Assembly: GCA_963573385.1 (NCBI GenBank)
Contig: CAUYLG010052177.1
Span: 1-64,000, forward strand
Source: Cacajao melanocephalus
Lineage: Eukaryota; Chordata; Mammalia; Primates; Pitheciidae
DNA: 64,000 nt
Reading direction: 5' to 3'
The position numbers and the translations under genes are program-made. Shown here piece after piece: positions 38,945-51,300 of the stretch (positions are counted from its first letter, which is position 1; each line of letters begins with the position of its first letter). The notes beneath the pieces were generated by a model. That model had not been told where the DNA came from and ran no database searches. It worked only from the letters and a program-made list of their open reading frames with translations.

Positions 38945-40990
38945 ATATATCAAGCACCTAGCATCTACTGTGTGTTTTATGTATTCTATACTCTGGAAAG
39001 ATATTGGTATGCAAGAAAGACATAGTCCTTATCCTGTATATAAGGATGAAAAAACAAACATAAAACATCAAGTAGTGATGAATGCTATTAAAAAATAAAG
39101 CCAGGAATGAAAGAGGGGAGGCCAGTTTAAGTAGGATGGTCACCTGTTCACAGACATCTTCTGCAAGCCATGCAAATAACTACACAGTGAGCCTCTCAGG
39201 CAAGGGAGCGGGAAAGAGTTAAGTCCCTGGGCTGGCAGTGAATTCAAAAACAGCAGGAATCCTGGGGTGACTGGACAGAGGTCAGAGAGGGGTTAAGGGC
39301 CAGAACGCAGTGTGCCTTGTGGACTGATGCAAGATTTTTGTATTTTGTTATAAGGACAATAGTAAGTCACTGGAGAGTTTTGAGCAAGTGAAGAACATAA
39401 TCTAATCTATCACGCTGGCTGCCATGTAAACAGCAGACTATAGACGGGCCACTGTGGAAGAAGGGGACTGTCAGGAGGCCACTGCAGTCATCAAGGTAAG
39501 AGCTGTGGTGGCTTGAATGAAGGTGGAGGTGGTAAGAAATGGTAGAGTTCCAAATCTAATATGCAGGCATAGCCCAATAAAATTTCCCGATGACTTGAAT
39601 TTGGTGTGAGAAGAGTTGCGTCATTAGGGATGGCTGCTAAGTTTTTAGCCTGAATAATTGAATGGAAGGTCATGCAATTTGCTGAGGCAGGGAAGACCAA
39701 AGAGGAGTAGGTAGGGAGTTGGGAAGAGAAGTTATGAGCTCTGTTTTGGAATTAACCTTGAGAGACCTATAGGATCTCAAACAGGAAGTGTCTGGTAGGC
39801 CACTGGCTAAACACAGCTACAGGTGCAAATTTTGGAGTCATTAGTCCAGAGTTATTATTTAAAACCATAGGACTGAGGGCAACCATGTATGGAGAGTGTA
39901 TGAAAATGAAAGAAAATAGGTCCTCAGAGTGAGCCCTGGAATAGAAGAAGCAAACCAACAAAGGAAAAGAACACTCAGAGATAGGGGGAAAGATGTGGTA
40001 TTTTGAAAGCAAATAGTGTTTCAAAAGGAAGGGAGGTGAGTGACTGTGACGTGACCATGGGATTTGGCAGCACGAAGGTTATTGGTGGCCTCAACAAGCA
40101 TTGCTTCAGTGAACCAGAGGGGATGAAAGCCAAAGTGCAGACTACTCAGGAGAGACTAAGATGTAAGAAAGTGGAGGTAAGAGGATAGACACTGCTTCTT
40201 AGGACTCTGCAATAGAAAGAAGATTATAGCTGGAGGATGCAGCATCGAAAGGTTTGTTTGGTTGTTTTTAAAGTTTAGACACACTGGAAAGTCCTTGAGT
40301 AGCCAAGAGGGAATGAGGAATAGACCTCAGGATTGGGGTAGAAACAGTAATAGGGAATATATAAGTTGCAATGGAAACAGAATATATAAATTGCAATGGA
40401 AATAAATGAATAGATTGAGAGTAGCAACATGAAGAGTTTATCTTCTGAATGCTTCTGTTGAACTAAAAAGTAAGGCTATCAAGTGAGAGTGAGGATAGTG
40501 ACTTTGAAGAAAGAGGCATTTGAAAAAATTGAGAAGTGAAATACTTTCCTTGGAGGGTAGAAAGGTGCACTGACCACAGAAATTTAGTGGAGCTGAATAG
40601 TAGCCAGCTTGGCTGTGTGGTTTTCTCTATTCATATTTAGTTGCTCAGGGGCAGCGGAGAGAGGGAAGAGAGTTAGGTTTAACCAGGACTAGTATTGCCA
40701 GGCAAATACAGAGGAAGGAGAGAGAGAACAAAAGGGCGGCAGGTATATGAGGAGAGTGGTTATAGGGATGGGCCATAGTAGCAAAGCTCAGTAAACAGGG
40801 AAGTAAAGACATGAGGGGATAATGGAGAGTGAAAGGGTGGTATTACCAGCAAAGCAATGGATTACTGCCACTTAAAGAGGCAGCAAATGGTATCATCTGC
40901 AGATATCCTTTTAAGTGCTTGGGGTTTTAAGGGTTTGAGAATGGCAATAAGGAGAAAAGAGAAAAACTACTGGTGTCTAGTAATATAAAG
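38945..40990 (-). mobile_element. Long L2 element, antisense, with reverse-transcriptase remnants
   Basis: The left end is the complement of the L2 3' UTR (CAAGCACCTAGCATCTACTG, then AGTGATGAATGCTATT). Rightwards the sequence follows the complement of L2 ORF2: AATCTATCACGCTGGCTGCC, GCCACTGCAGTCATCAAGGT, GTCATCAAGGTAAGAGCTGTG and, near 39880-39950, the decayed remnant of the RT motif usually written GVPQGSVLGP. The minus-strand frame 39767-40024 is part of this RT region with no intact catalytic motif. It is about 2 kb, long for an L2 copy whose consensus is about 3.3 kb. It is inactive. Confidence 0.75.
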
Positions 40991-41072
40991 TATTTGGGGG
41001 AAGGAGGTATACACTGGCTCCCATTAGAAAGAGGGGTGGGAAAGTAGTACTCTCAGAAGATAGTCAAGTTTT

Positions 41073-41118
41073 GGCCTGGCATTGTGGCTCACGCCTATAA
41101 TCCCAGCACTTTGGGAGG
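41073..41118 (+). mobile_element. 46-bp Alu 5' head, no body or tail
   Basis: GGCCTGGCATTGTGGCTCAC, then GCCTATAATCCCAGCACTTT and GGGAGG, is the first part of an Alu and stops abruptly. Confidence 0.9.
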
Positions 41119-42694
41119 GAAAATTTAGATGGTTAGGTTGAGTGGTAAATTCAGTTTTATTTGGGGACATACAGGAAGAGATAAGAGTACCAGGGGGAAA
41201 GGAAGACCCAGAAGACTTGGATTTCACATAAGGAGGCTCCAACTCAAGAAAGAATTATGTCTAGAGCTGGTTAATAAGTGAGTTTTTGTGAAATTAACCT
41301 TGAAACTTGACTAAGAACGATGATAACTTTTTCTACGGGGAAATGGCTGCATATTTCCATAAACTGGAGCACTGACAGAGTCTATGCATGTCCATTAGAA
41401 TATTATCATGCGTTCCTATCACTAATGACATGAAGAGATTTGATAGGAGTTAATGTTTATATCTGAGTAGAAAACCTTATGTGTGTATTTTGATTATATT
41501 TCCAGTAACTAATATATTTGCTGACTTCAAATTGTGGTCATCAATAGATCATCAACAGATACAATTATATTTATTTCAATGCGTACATGTTTGTGTTTTA
41601 TGAGCATGTATTAAAATTTGCAATTTTGTATTTCAAGGGCACACACCTCGGATACCATTTTCATAAGGACTAATGTTTAACTTAAGATTTCATCTTTGGG
41701 ATTGACATACATAACATCTGGACCCACAGATTTAAAAGCTTTCTCCCTGTCAGCAATGATAGTAAAGCATGTTGTATATTATCATAAGATTGGTATCCTT
41801 ATATGTTTTGGTATTAATTGCACAAGGTATTTTAATATAAGACTTTCATATTTTAGAGATGGTTGAGTCTCTTCACAGTTTTTAAAATGAGGAATGATGA
41901 AGAGTTCCTTGTGAGTGAGTGGGAGCCACTTTCTGTTGTGATCCAATATTGATTTAATTTCACAAGATCAAAAGCAAAAGCATGACTGTTACACATCTAA
42001 CCAAATACATATGTCTACGTGAAAGACTATGTATTATAGTGATTAAAGACTAAGGCTCTGAAATCAGACAGACCTAGGTTGGAATCAGCTCAGCTTCTTG
42101 TAAGCTATGTTTGCTGGCAAGTCATTTAACCTCTTCAGTCTTACTCTTCTCATAGTAAAACTAGAGCTATCATGGAATGATTTACAGGATGCTCGTGAGG
42201 ATTAACTCAAATGATGCAGGAGAGTGCTTAGCAAAGTTCCTGGCAATAAGGAGTACTCATAAGTACTACTACTAATACTGTGGAAGTCAACTATGGTTGA
42301 TCAGATGGATGGAGTATGGAAATCATTCAAGGGATTATGGCAGATGCTCTTGGTCACTAGCCCAGATCCCTTTACCAGACTGGTGCACCCATTCCCTAGC
42401 TGCTTAGTGCTGGCTGCTCATGGTCACAGCAGCTCCTCCAGCTGAACAGGCCACCTCAGTGCATTCCCTCATCCCCACCCCCGGGGGAAGCCTTTAGCCA
42501 ATGACTGACAAGAGGTTCAAAAGGCTGGCCTGCTTGCCTCAAGGTGTAAGCAGTTCTCTATTTAGGTGAGCCCAGCCCATGGTCTAGCCTCCTTTGCCCA
42601 GATTTATGCTAAATGACTTCACATGCCAAATGAGTCAGGGACACAGTGACTCATCCTTTCATGTGGAAGCTTCTAAAATCCTAAAAAGGGATCT
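41119..42694. other. KLHL14 intron stretch; MIR at about 42030-42285
   Basis: A sense MIR is clear at 42030-42285 (GATTAAAGACTAAGGCTCTG, CAAGTCATTTAACCTCTTCA, GTGCTTAGCAAAGTTCCTGG). 42350-42560 is GC-richer and unassigned. No exon was seen. Confidence 0.6.
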
Positions 42695-42750
42695 TACACA
42701 CACACACACACTCACACACACACATAGAGTGAGAGAGAGAGAGAGAGAGG
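42695..42750. repeat. (CA)n(GA)n compound microsatellite
   Basis: About 14 CA units broken by one CT, then about nine GA units. Confidence 0.95.
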
Positions 42751-44737
42751 AGTGCACTCCCAGGCCTGTATTAAGGCTAAAGTAAAACTAAAATATAGAA
42801 ATTAAAGTTATACTAAAATTTAGTTCTGTGCATCCTAGTGGTTAAAGCAAAGAGAAGAGACATGATGGTCACGTGTTTAGCATTAGTAATAATTTTCAAA
42901 AGCACACAATGCCTCAAAGAGTTTATCCTCTGGGGCTTCATAGGGAGCCCATGAGTGGCAATGGTCAGAAACATCCCTACAGTAAATGCAGTCGTGTGCT
43001 GTTTCTAGTCATTTCTCAAAGCATGTTCACTGACGGCTTTAAACCCAAGTGCTGTTCTTCTCAGGACTAGAAAAGAGAAAATCAGTGTAATCCAACAGCA
43101 TGATTTTATGGGAGTCTGAATTAGTTCAAAGATGAAATCTTGATTCTCTAGACTAGAGGAAGGAATATGTCCTTTCAACTCTCCCCTAGTCCCGCAACCC
43201 AGTTCTCTCAATGTGCCTTTGATTAGAAGTTGAACAGCAAGTTGTAACAGAGTTTTTTGTTGTTGTTGTTGTTGTTGTTTGTTTGTTTTCTTTGCATATG
43301 CCTGTGGAACAGGTTTTCTGTGTTGCTGCTTAAGGCCTGACTCATAGGGATGGGAGGTTCACAGTGTTTTGTGAGAATGAATTATGGTACCAAGACTGCT
43401 ATTTTAACAGAGGCCTATTCTACCTGCGAATTGCAGTAGGCTGAAGACATTCCTTAGTTTTAACCTGGCCTTAAAAGAGAATGTTCTGCAGATTCTTTGC
43501 TTAGATAAACTCAGTGGCTGCACACTGTGTGTTTGCTTACAAATGCTCCTTACAGTTCAAATCACTTCCGAAGAAGGATAAGTTAAGTAGTAAATGAGGA
43601 GTTTACAATGCATTGCACTCATGTCAGGGTTTTCTGGTAACATATGGAATCTATTATTATGAAGGTAAGTTAGAGGAGAGATATGAAATATCATCCTTGC
43701 TCCTGTTCCAAATCTGTTTCCTACAAAGCCCAGGAACTGTCTTCTTTCCAACAGTAGAAAATGTGGCACAACAAAGCTGCAGGTCTTGAGAAAAAAAAGT
43801 CCCCCTCCCATAAAAGAAATGTTCTTAGAGGGTGGCCTGGATTGTTTTCCTTTAAAATTTTCTAGAGCGAACAGATGTAACAATTTTCTATAATTTGCCT
43901 TGGTGCAGATGCTGAAAGAGAGCATTCACAATAAAATATATGCAGTATATGTAATTTCAGCTGGATGTTCTGGGCTTTTAAAGTAAAAATGTGTACCTGC
44001 AAGCTGTTTTATGGTTTCTCAGTCATAATTATCTCTGTTACACAGAAGGCTACAACTGCAACTCCTTCTTCATGTGCAAGCTTTCCAAAAATATCTTGAT
44101 AATTTTGCATATTCTGCAAGCCACAGTGCTCTTTTTGTGTTCAATTTGGAAAGTGTGTTGAAATGTTTAATTTCTCTGTGTAATAAGTTTATGATGTAAT
44201 CACATCAATGGGGAGGATGGTGGATAATCTATGGAAGAAGCACTTGCAAAAGGTACAGCAACTGGAATGGATGTCGAGGAATACCTGCTGCAAAATAACT
44301 TCAGCTGAAGTTCTGTGCAGCATGACTGGACGTAATGTTAATGTGTTGCAACCCACATTATTATACTGATAAAATGGGAGAAAGGTGGTAGAGAAGATGG
44401 TGAGGATTCTTAACAGCTGCAGCTTGCTCCCTTCCTCTAGGGAGTCTGTGCTCATGCTTGTGGCATTCCTCAGGGGATGGATAAGGAAAGGGGCTGGGGT
44501 ATCACTGCGAAGCCAAATCCCCAGACAGTTGATGAGTGATCGCTCTGCTACACATGTCCCCAGTTAGCTCAATGATTGACCCTCTCTCCAATTGTCAGCC
44601 CAATTTCCCGACTACTTCATTTGTCCCCGTTGCACAGAAATGTATTTTCCACACTAATTACAAAATGGACTGCTACTGATGCCCTTCGTTACACACATAC
44701 TTCTTGAGCACCTCCAATTAAGTTATTCAATAGTTAC
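42751..44737. other. KLHL14 intron, right part, mostly unique
   Basis: Contains a (TTG)n array at 43257-43280. No recognised transposon in the remaining ~2 kb; possibly constrained sequence, but that cannot be judged here. Confidence 0.45.
43257..43280. repeat. (TTG)8 microsatellite
   Basis: Eight or so TTG units followed by TTTG units. Confidence 0.93.
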
Positions 44738-44827
44738 CATTCGGATTCCATTGGTCCTCTCCACCCAACACGAACAAGAAGTTTTCCACCTCTACGACGC
44801 AGTGGTGGGCACTGTTGTATGGCATAA
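44738..44827 (-). CDS. KLHL14: KLHL14 coding exon, 90 nt (kelch blade starting MPYNSAHHC)
   Basis: Reading the minus strand, the acceptor ends in ATTTCAG and the exon begins TT|ATG, finishing an Ile codon that starts in an exon outside the window. It encodes MPYNSAHHCVVEV, then NFLFVLGGEDQWNPN, and ends after the first base of a Gly codon at donor G|GTAACT. The length is exactly 2 + 29 codons + 1 = 90 nt. FLFVLGG is the beta-strand plus Gly-Gly of a kelch blade. This is the most 5' exon of the gene I can find here. The next upstream exon, expected to encode the segment around LVQYYDDEKKTW, was searched for by eye up to 64000 and not found. Confidence 0.93.
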
Positions 44828-47800
44828 CTGAAATTAAGAAAAAAAAAAGATATATGAAATTTTCCGTCTCAGGACTTGCTACCTTGGCTCACTAGCTATT
44901 TGTTTCACTGAAGTGCATAAAATGTGAGACCGAGTCAGAGGAGGAAAAATGCGCAGGTAGCCACACCGCTACTCATCAATCCAGGGATCCCTATGCAGTG
45001 ACTCAATGGTGTGTTCCCAGCAGCTTCAAACCCAACCCTTTTGACTCATTTTACATAATGTTATTCCAGAAATTAGTCAAGAACAACCTGTCATGCTGCT
45101 TTTGATTCCTAGGTTCTCCTTACCTGCCTGATGATGTGGATAGTGTTCTGAATGACTGACACTCCTAAATCGTCAGGGTTGGTGTTACTTCTTGGAAGAA
45201 GTAACCCTGAATACGCTTGGAGCCATTAAGCTGCTCTGCCCAACTTGGTGTGCTGGCAATCTTTCCATAAACAGACTCAGGGTGCTTGGTAGCTTTCTAT
45301 TCCACAGCAATGCACAAGCTGAATTTCCATACAGTTTTAAGTTTTTAAATTAAGGTCCTGCTGATTTAATGCCTCCTCCAAATGTATACGCTTAATTTCC
45401 TGTACAATGTCATTAGCAGCACAATCACACATTTTCTATCTATCTGCTTAGGAGCTCTTCTGTAACAAAGATGAAAACTCTCAGGAACATCACAAATATC
45501 TATGCTCCTTGCCTCTCCCTTCTCTCTGCCCAAATGTGGTGGATGTGAGGAGGGGGCATTATTCAGAAAGCCACTAATGCCAGCTTCCTCTATATTTGTT
45601 CTGATTTACATTTCCTTTGGGGAGACACAAAGTACCAGAATAGGATGCTCCTGTCTTCTTTCGTGCTGTGCAGTGTTAGTCTCTGCTACAATAATATCCT
45701 CTGGTAAATGTAAACGTATACAGTGTTAGTCATCATATCTCCTACAGTGGTTTGGGCCCAGTGACACCAGTAGGAAAAATGATGTCATTGTTCAGCTCAT
45801 CATATGGGCACCTTAAATCTAGGTGAGGACAAATGGGGAGGTGATGTGCGTGTTCAGGCAGGGAACGTATTCCTTGACATGGATCAACAGAGCACTTAAG
45901 AAACCAGTGCAGTGGGAAATCAATATGAGTCAGGGCCAACTCTTACTTTGCGCTTCTTTGCCAATGCAGAGAGAGAGAGAGAGAAAGCGAGGAGACCTAT
46001 CTCACGCCTGACTTATTTTGGGTGCTATATATCTCTAATTTCATTTTGGTTTTGTTATCTTTTATTTTTCTCAGAAAGCACTTATGCTGGCTATGTAAAT
46101 AAAAAATAAGAAACAGGCACAGGTTTGAGACCTATAACACAGCCTCTGAAAGAGCAAATCAGATCATTTAAGCTTCTTACCAAAGGATTTTAGGACTTTT
46201 GTTTTGTTTATTTACCTACTGACTTACTTGTTTGTACTGTAACTATGCATTGCTTTTGAATTTATATCCACAAGGCAGAAGGCACTGGTATGTAACCTCC
46301 AATTTGGGGGATAATGTAGAAAATGGGTGGTCAGTGGTTTTGTGTGGTCCATGAATTAGGTCAATTGACTTTGAGAGTCATCCCAAGAATGTCCTTTAGC
46401 CCATCAATCCTCAGTTTATCTCTTTAAAATATGCTTTTACCTATATAGGTACACAGGCTTCACTACTCACAATTCATTGTGGCAGAGTATACGTGAGGTT
46501 CATTGAGCAACAGAGGTACAATATATTTTAAAGGTTTTTTTTCCCTTTAATTAAGCTCATCATTGTTTGGATCATAATGCTGCTTCCAAAATATCAAAAA
46601 CAAAATGAAGCTTCCTCTTTTCATATTGTGAACAACCTGGTGCTACTCCAGTTGATGGTAGTGTCCTCTGGTCAGTGGTAAATTTACTCAGCATTAATTG
46701 TCATCTGTATGCATCAATTCACATGAGACACAGTGCAGTAATAGAGGCCATCAGCTGCAAAGAACTTACTCTATGACCACAACTCTTCAAATATTTATTT
46801 TAAACTTTTGGTCAGTTCAACATTTTGCCCAAATCTTATAAATAATGAAAAATGGTATTCTCTCTTTTTAAAAACAAAAACAAAAAAAAAACAGAAGTTC
46901 AGCTTCATAATAAAGTACAGTCTCTGAAAATAAAATAACACTTGTGTTTTGTTCTCACCATTCATTTGCTCTCATTCAGGCAAGCATAAATTAAGTGAAG
47001 GAATAGTACATGATTTATTTTTAAGCCTCTTTTTCATTTGATTACCCCTATTATGCTTTATGCAAACAAATGAAACTATTGCACTAAGCTAACTATTGAA
47101 CTCTTCAAAATAAGAGAAAAGAAGGTCTTTGAAGTCCTAATTTAAAGACTACTTGAAGGAATTCTCATCTATTTACACATTTTTACCCTTGTTTTAAAAC
47201 CTGTCTGCAATATTTCTTGGCTGAGCATTTCAGTATTTTCATTCCTGAATTATTGTCTTTTCTGAATTATTACTGTGAATTGAGAGGCTACCCAAACGCT
47301 CTTTGAAATTATTCTGAATGTAAAACTCTCCCAAATTTATTTTTAAAAATCTATATTCAATCAATGTTTGAATTTTCAAAAGACCTAATTTCTTTGACTT
47401 CTGATTAAGCCCAAAGGAAAGCAAAATAAATAGGGTAGAGAACAAGAGCAAACAATTGTTTAAAATGGCCTTGGGTACTGCGCTTATTGATTTTCTTTTA
47501 AATAACCACAGATACATGCCTGCTTCTTTCCAGATTTCTCCAGAGGTGGACAAGCGCCTCGTCCTCACAGGCAGGTGGCGGGGGAGGTTTGTACTCCAGG
47601 TTCACATACAGCCCAGTGTGAGTTTTTAGCGTGTCAGTCAGTGAGTTAGAGGGAAAGGGGAAAGAGAAGCTAATCAGGATGAAATGAGATTAAAGGCTGT
47701 CTAATTTTACAGCAACTGTGATCCATCAGCCACTGTGAAAGTGACAGTGGAAATGAATGATGGAGACAGACAGGTGGGGCTGTACATTTCACTGATTTAT

Positions 47801-49640
47801 CCTCAAATGCACTGGGCCTTATTTTATTGAGTGAACATGACCGCATTTATCATGACTGTCATCTAAACCCACTTCCCTCCATTTAAAAAGGTCACTTTAC
47901 TCAGAAGGAGTAGGAGAGAGGCACTTTCAAATCAGATTTAAAATCTAATAACACATGTTTATAAGGCCCTTTGCGAGAATTCTCAACTTTATTAAACAAA
48001 CAGGTAGTGCTAGGAGGAAAGGTAAAAAAAAAGCCAGAAAATTGGAAAAGAAAAAGCTTTCCATCATCTGAAGGAGCGCGTTCATTTCATCTCTAAATTT
48101 GAAGCAATTTGTACCATTTTTGCCGTTCCCACTCCAAACACCCAAAATTCTATTCTAGTCTTGGGAAATTAAATAAAACATTTACATTTAATATTTTAAT
48201 TAAGAAAGTTGGAATCAGGTAATACTATAAAATAAACTTGGAGAGGATACTGCCACTATATTTACTCTGCAGAATGACTAATCATCACACAGCAAATAGA
48301 TGTTAGCAATCGTTACAAGCTGAATCTCTGCCACAATTAACTTATGTACCTGTTAATTCTTTTCCCATAATTTTAAGGCCATAAAAATCTCAGTTACACA
48401 GTCTTTTACCCCTCCCTGTACCAGCGCAATAAAACGTCCTGAGATCTTTGCACAAAATTGGTCTTTATGGCTGGGAAAACACAGTGAAACTCTCAGGGGA
48501 TTTTTCTGTAACTTTTTGCAATAATAACCAGCATTGACCAAACATTTACTATGTGCCACATGTGTGTGCATTAAATATATAATTATATTTATCTATATTA
48601 TATCTTTGAAAATACAACAACACTTGCATTCTTGCTATTCATTTGTTCACATTAGAGCAAGCAGAAATTAAGTGAAGGAAATAATAAATGATAAAATATA
48701 CAGATAGTATATTTACCTAAATTGACTTAAATATTTCATTTAATACAACTAATTACAGAGGAGGCATTACTCATTCACTTTATTTTTCTAGAAATACTAA
48801 AAGGCCTTGAGAAGGTAAGTCACTTGTTGAAGGTCAGACTCAGGTACCGAATGGCAGAGGTAGAATCCAAACATGGGGATATCTGGACCCCAACTCAGGC
48901 TCTTATCCATTTCACTCTACTGATTTTCAATAGGTATGTTCATCCATCCATCAAGTAATTACTGAGTTCCTGAGTGTTCAGTGGTGGTGTTTCTGAAATT
49001 TGTGTATAATTTTTTATATTGAATCATATTTTAAATGTGTTTATTAGTACAATATTTGAATGAATCCTTAAAGCAAGAAGACCTTCCTTTAAATGATTTC
49101 CTATAAATCTGGATATTCCAAGAGTTGGTTTTCTTAAAGCAGAGTACATTTCTTGGAGCCAGAAAAAACACCGAGAAAATCAGCCAGCTAAGGGTGGGTA
49201 GAGTAGTCTGTTGGCAGAATTATTTTTTATTTTTTTTATTTTTTAACAATGAGGACATATTTCAACCTTGCAAGCAGATTCTAAATATCTTGGTCATAGA
49301 GGCTGTTTCCCTGGCCTATAAAATGTCCAGGGGTCTTGTTTGTATTTATGAAGGCCTAGAGATCCACGCTATTGTGTCTCCTCCCACATTTTACATCTAA
49401 GGAATATAAACCTCTTCCAGAAGAAAGTATAGGTATCCTTTTCAGCTCCAAGATTTTCATGAATATCCAAAAAAAGACTGCATAGGGCTATGCCAAGAAT
49501 ATAGAATTGCTAAATAGATGGTTATTGAATGTTTATCAATTAGATACAAGATTTGCAAAGACCTTGATTTTTGGGGTCTCAGATACATAGGCTTGCAAAA
49601 CTGTCAGATATAACAAAATTCTTAATTGTTTTGAAAAAAA
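44828..49640. other. Large KLHL14 intron; repeat-poor part
   Basis: Nearly 5 kb with few recognisable repeats apart from an antisense MIR at about 48720-48880 and a short GA run at 45968-45983. 47540-47900 is locally GC-richer and could be a regulatory block. No exon with kelch or BTB coding was found. Confidence 0.45.
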
Positions 49641-49872
49641 TAATTAATGCCCATGATAAAAATACAATCTTATAAAAAAGGACATACAGAGCAAATAAGT
49701 GTTCCTCTTATTCTCGACCCTCAGCCTTTATCTCTACCACAGAGGCAATCTCTGCTACTACGTTCTTGGGTTTTCTTTCCAGAGACATATATATGGGTCA
49801 TTTTTTGTTAGCACAAATGGCAGCAGCATACTATAGACACACTGTTTAGTGTCTTGCTTTTTTGCACTTAAT

Positions 49873-50355
49873 AATATATTCATTCATTCTTTCTCCATTA
49901 ATCAAATATTTGTTTTGCTGCTACTCCATGCCAGGCAATGTTGTACCTGCCTGGGAGGTCATGATAAACAGTAAACCAGGTGAGTACTAGTCAGGGGAAG
50001 CACATGATAAATACAGACACAAATAGGCTCTTTTGTTTCAAATGATAAGTGCAAGAAGAAAAATAAATCTGGGTCGAGGAGGGGGAGCGGCAAGGGTAGT
50101 GAGTTTTGACAATACTCAGCGAAGACCTTTCTGAGTAGATGACTTGTGAGGAGAGAATTGGCTGAAGCACATGAGGGAGCTGTGCAGGGTGTAGGTGTAA
50201 GAACAGCAAGTGCAAAGACCTTGAGGAACAGGTTTGAAATGTCTAAAGAACAGCAAGAAGACTGGAACACAGGGATCTGAGATGAGGTTGAGGAGAGAGA
50301 CCCAGGGCAGACCAGTGCAGTGTTGAAGGGCATGGTCAGAAGATAAAGCTGGCAT
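49873..50355 (-). mobile_element. L2 3' fragment, antisense, copy 1
   Basis: Complement of an L2 tail: AATCAAATATTTGTTTTGCT, CTCCATGCCAGGCAATGTTG, AACAGCAAGTGCAAAGACCT and GAACAGCAAGAAGACTGG. Confidence 0.7.
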
Positions 50356-50433
50356 TGTGTCCACCGAATTATTTTAAGTGGCTGTACAGTGTTCCATTTG
50401 ATGGGCATTCTATAATTTATTCTATTTCTTTCT

Positions 50434-50970
50434 GATAGTTAATTCATTCAACAAACATTCACTAAACACTCCTTATGTGCAGGCACCTTTCTGGTTGCTG
50501 AAAATACAGCACTGAATGAGGCAGAACACATCCCTGCTCTTATAGACCTTATATGATAGAGAGGAAGAAAAACACGGACAAATAAATAACAAATAGGAGC
50601 ACAGCTAGGTGACGACAGACGTCATAAAGAGAAATACAATGGGACGATGAGCTGGAGAGTGAGGGCCTGTCTATTACTTTAGTTGATGCAGTTGGTCCAG
50701 AAGTGGGAATGAGTTGGTTGTACCTAAGAAGCAGAGAGAAAGCCTGTGTGTTGTGAGCACCTTGGGTGAGGGCCAAAGAGACATGGGATGAAGTCAGGAG
50801 GCAGGCACAGGCTGAAAGGCAGGTCTTTATGAGCCAGAATAAGCACTGTGAATTTATGCTAAGCATGATGAAAAGGCATGGGAGGGGTTTAAGTGGCAGA
50901 ATGACATAATCTGATTTATGTTTTAAAAATATCAATCAGGTGTCTATTGATGTTGTAGAAGGAAAAGAGG
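50434..50970 (-). mobile_element. L2 3' fragment, antisense, copy 2
   Basis: TTCATTCAACAAACATTCAC, GTGCAGGCACCTTTCTGG, then GAATGACATAATCTGATTTA. It is a second, independent L2 3' end. Confidence 0.7.
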
Positions 50971-51300
50971 GGGATCAGGCAGAGGTTCCTCCTGTGATCT
51001 AGAAGAGAGAAGATAGAGGCTTGGCCAGGAGGGGACAGTAGGGTTGGACAGAAGGGCCACGCTTTGAAGGTTGCTGCTGTTACAAGCAGTGCTGTGTTGA
51101 GTGTCCTTGCAGATACATAACACACGTGCATAGTTTATCTGTAGAGTTGATTCTTCTAAGTGAAATTTCTGGGCCAAAGAATAGGTACATTTTACATTTT
51201 GATGGATATCATCATATTGTACCCATTTTTACATTTGTATCTTTGTCAATATGGTGAGTGAACAATTGATATCTTGTTAACATCTGAATCTCCATTTATT

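Larger units (their letters stand above)
23815..44827 (-). other. KLHL14: KLHL14 gene, 3' half (six exons plus 3' UTR)
   Basis: Six minus-strand exons with compatible splice phases join into one uninterrupted frame of 818 nt ending in TAA. The product is a run of kelch blades, each with a Gly-Gly doublet and spaced Tyr and Trp, such as LYVIGGRNETGYLSSVECYN and IYLVGGYSWSM. I recognise this as KLHL14/Printor, a 628-residue BTB-kelch protein (length from memory), so the window holds roughly residues 358-628. The protein is reported to bind torsin-1A and to act at the ER, and in B cells it has been linked to B-cell-receptor turnover. Introns in transcript order are 6868, 6156, 81, 2767 and 2366 nt. 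The N-terminal BTB/BACK exons and the promoter are not in the window. KLHL9/KLHL13 were considered and excluded because their C-termini differ. Confidence 0.95.
49640..51300 (-). mobile_element. Old L1M, antisense, interrupted twice by L2 elements
   Basis: L1M complement appears in three collinear pieces: about 49640-49872 (GCAGCATACTATAGACACAC, TTGCTTTTTTGCACTTAATA), 50356-50430 (GTACAGTGTTCCATTTGATG, TATAATTTATTCTA) and 51060-51300 (AAGTGAAATTTCTGGGCCAA). L2 complement fills the gaps at about 49873-50355 and 50434-50970. Ends are approximate. Confidence 0.65.

Noticed and set aside
43557..43925. 122-codon minus-strand frame in a KLHL14 intron
   Set aside because: Cys/Phe/Leu-rich frame with no recognisable domain and no splice sites; best explained as chance.
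25772..44827. KLHL9 or KLHL13 as the identity of the kelch gene
   Set aside because: Those paralogues end differently (a TVFPPEE-type tail), and KLHL9 lacks coding introns as I recall. The blades and VPYNK end here fit KLHL14.
49959..50935. Cluster of 70-149-codon minus-strand frames
   Set aside because: They fall in two L2 3' fragments and lack family signatures or splice structure.
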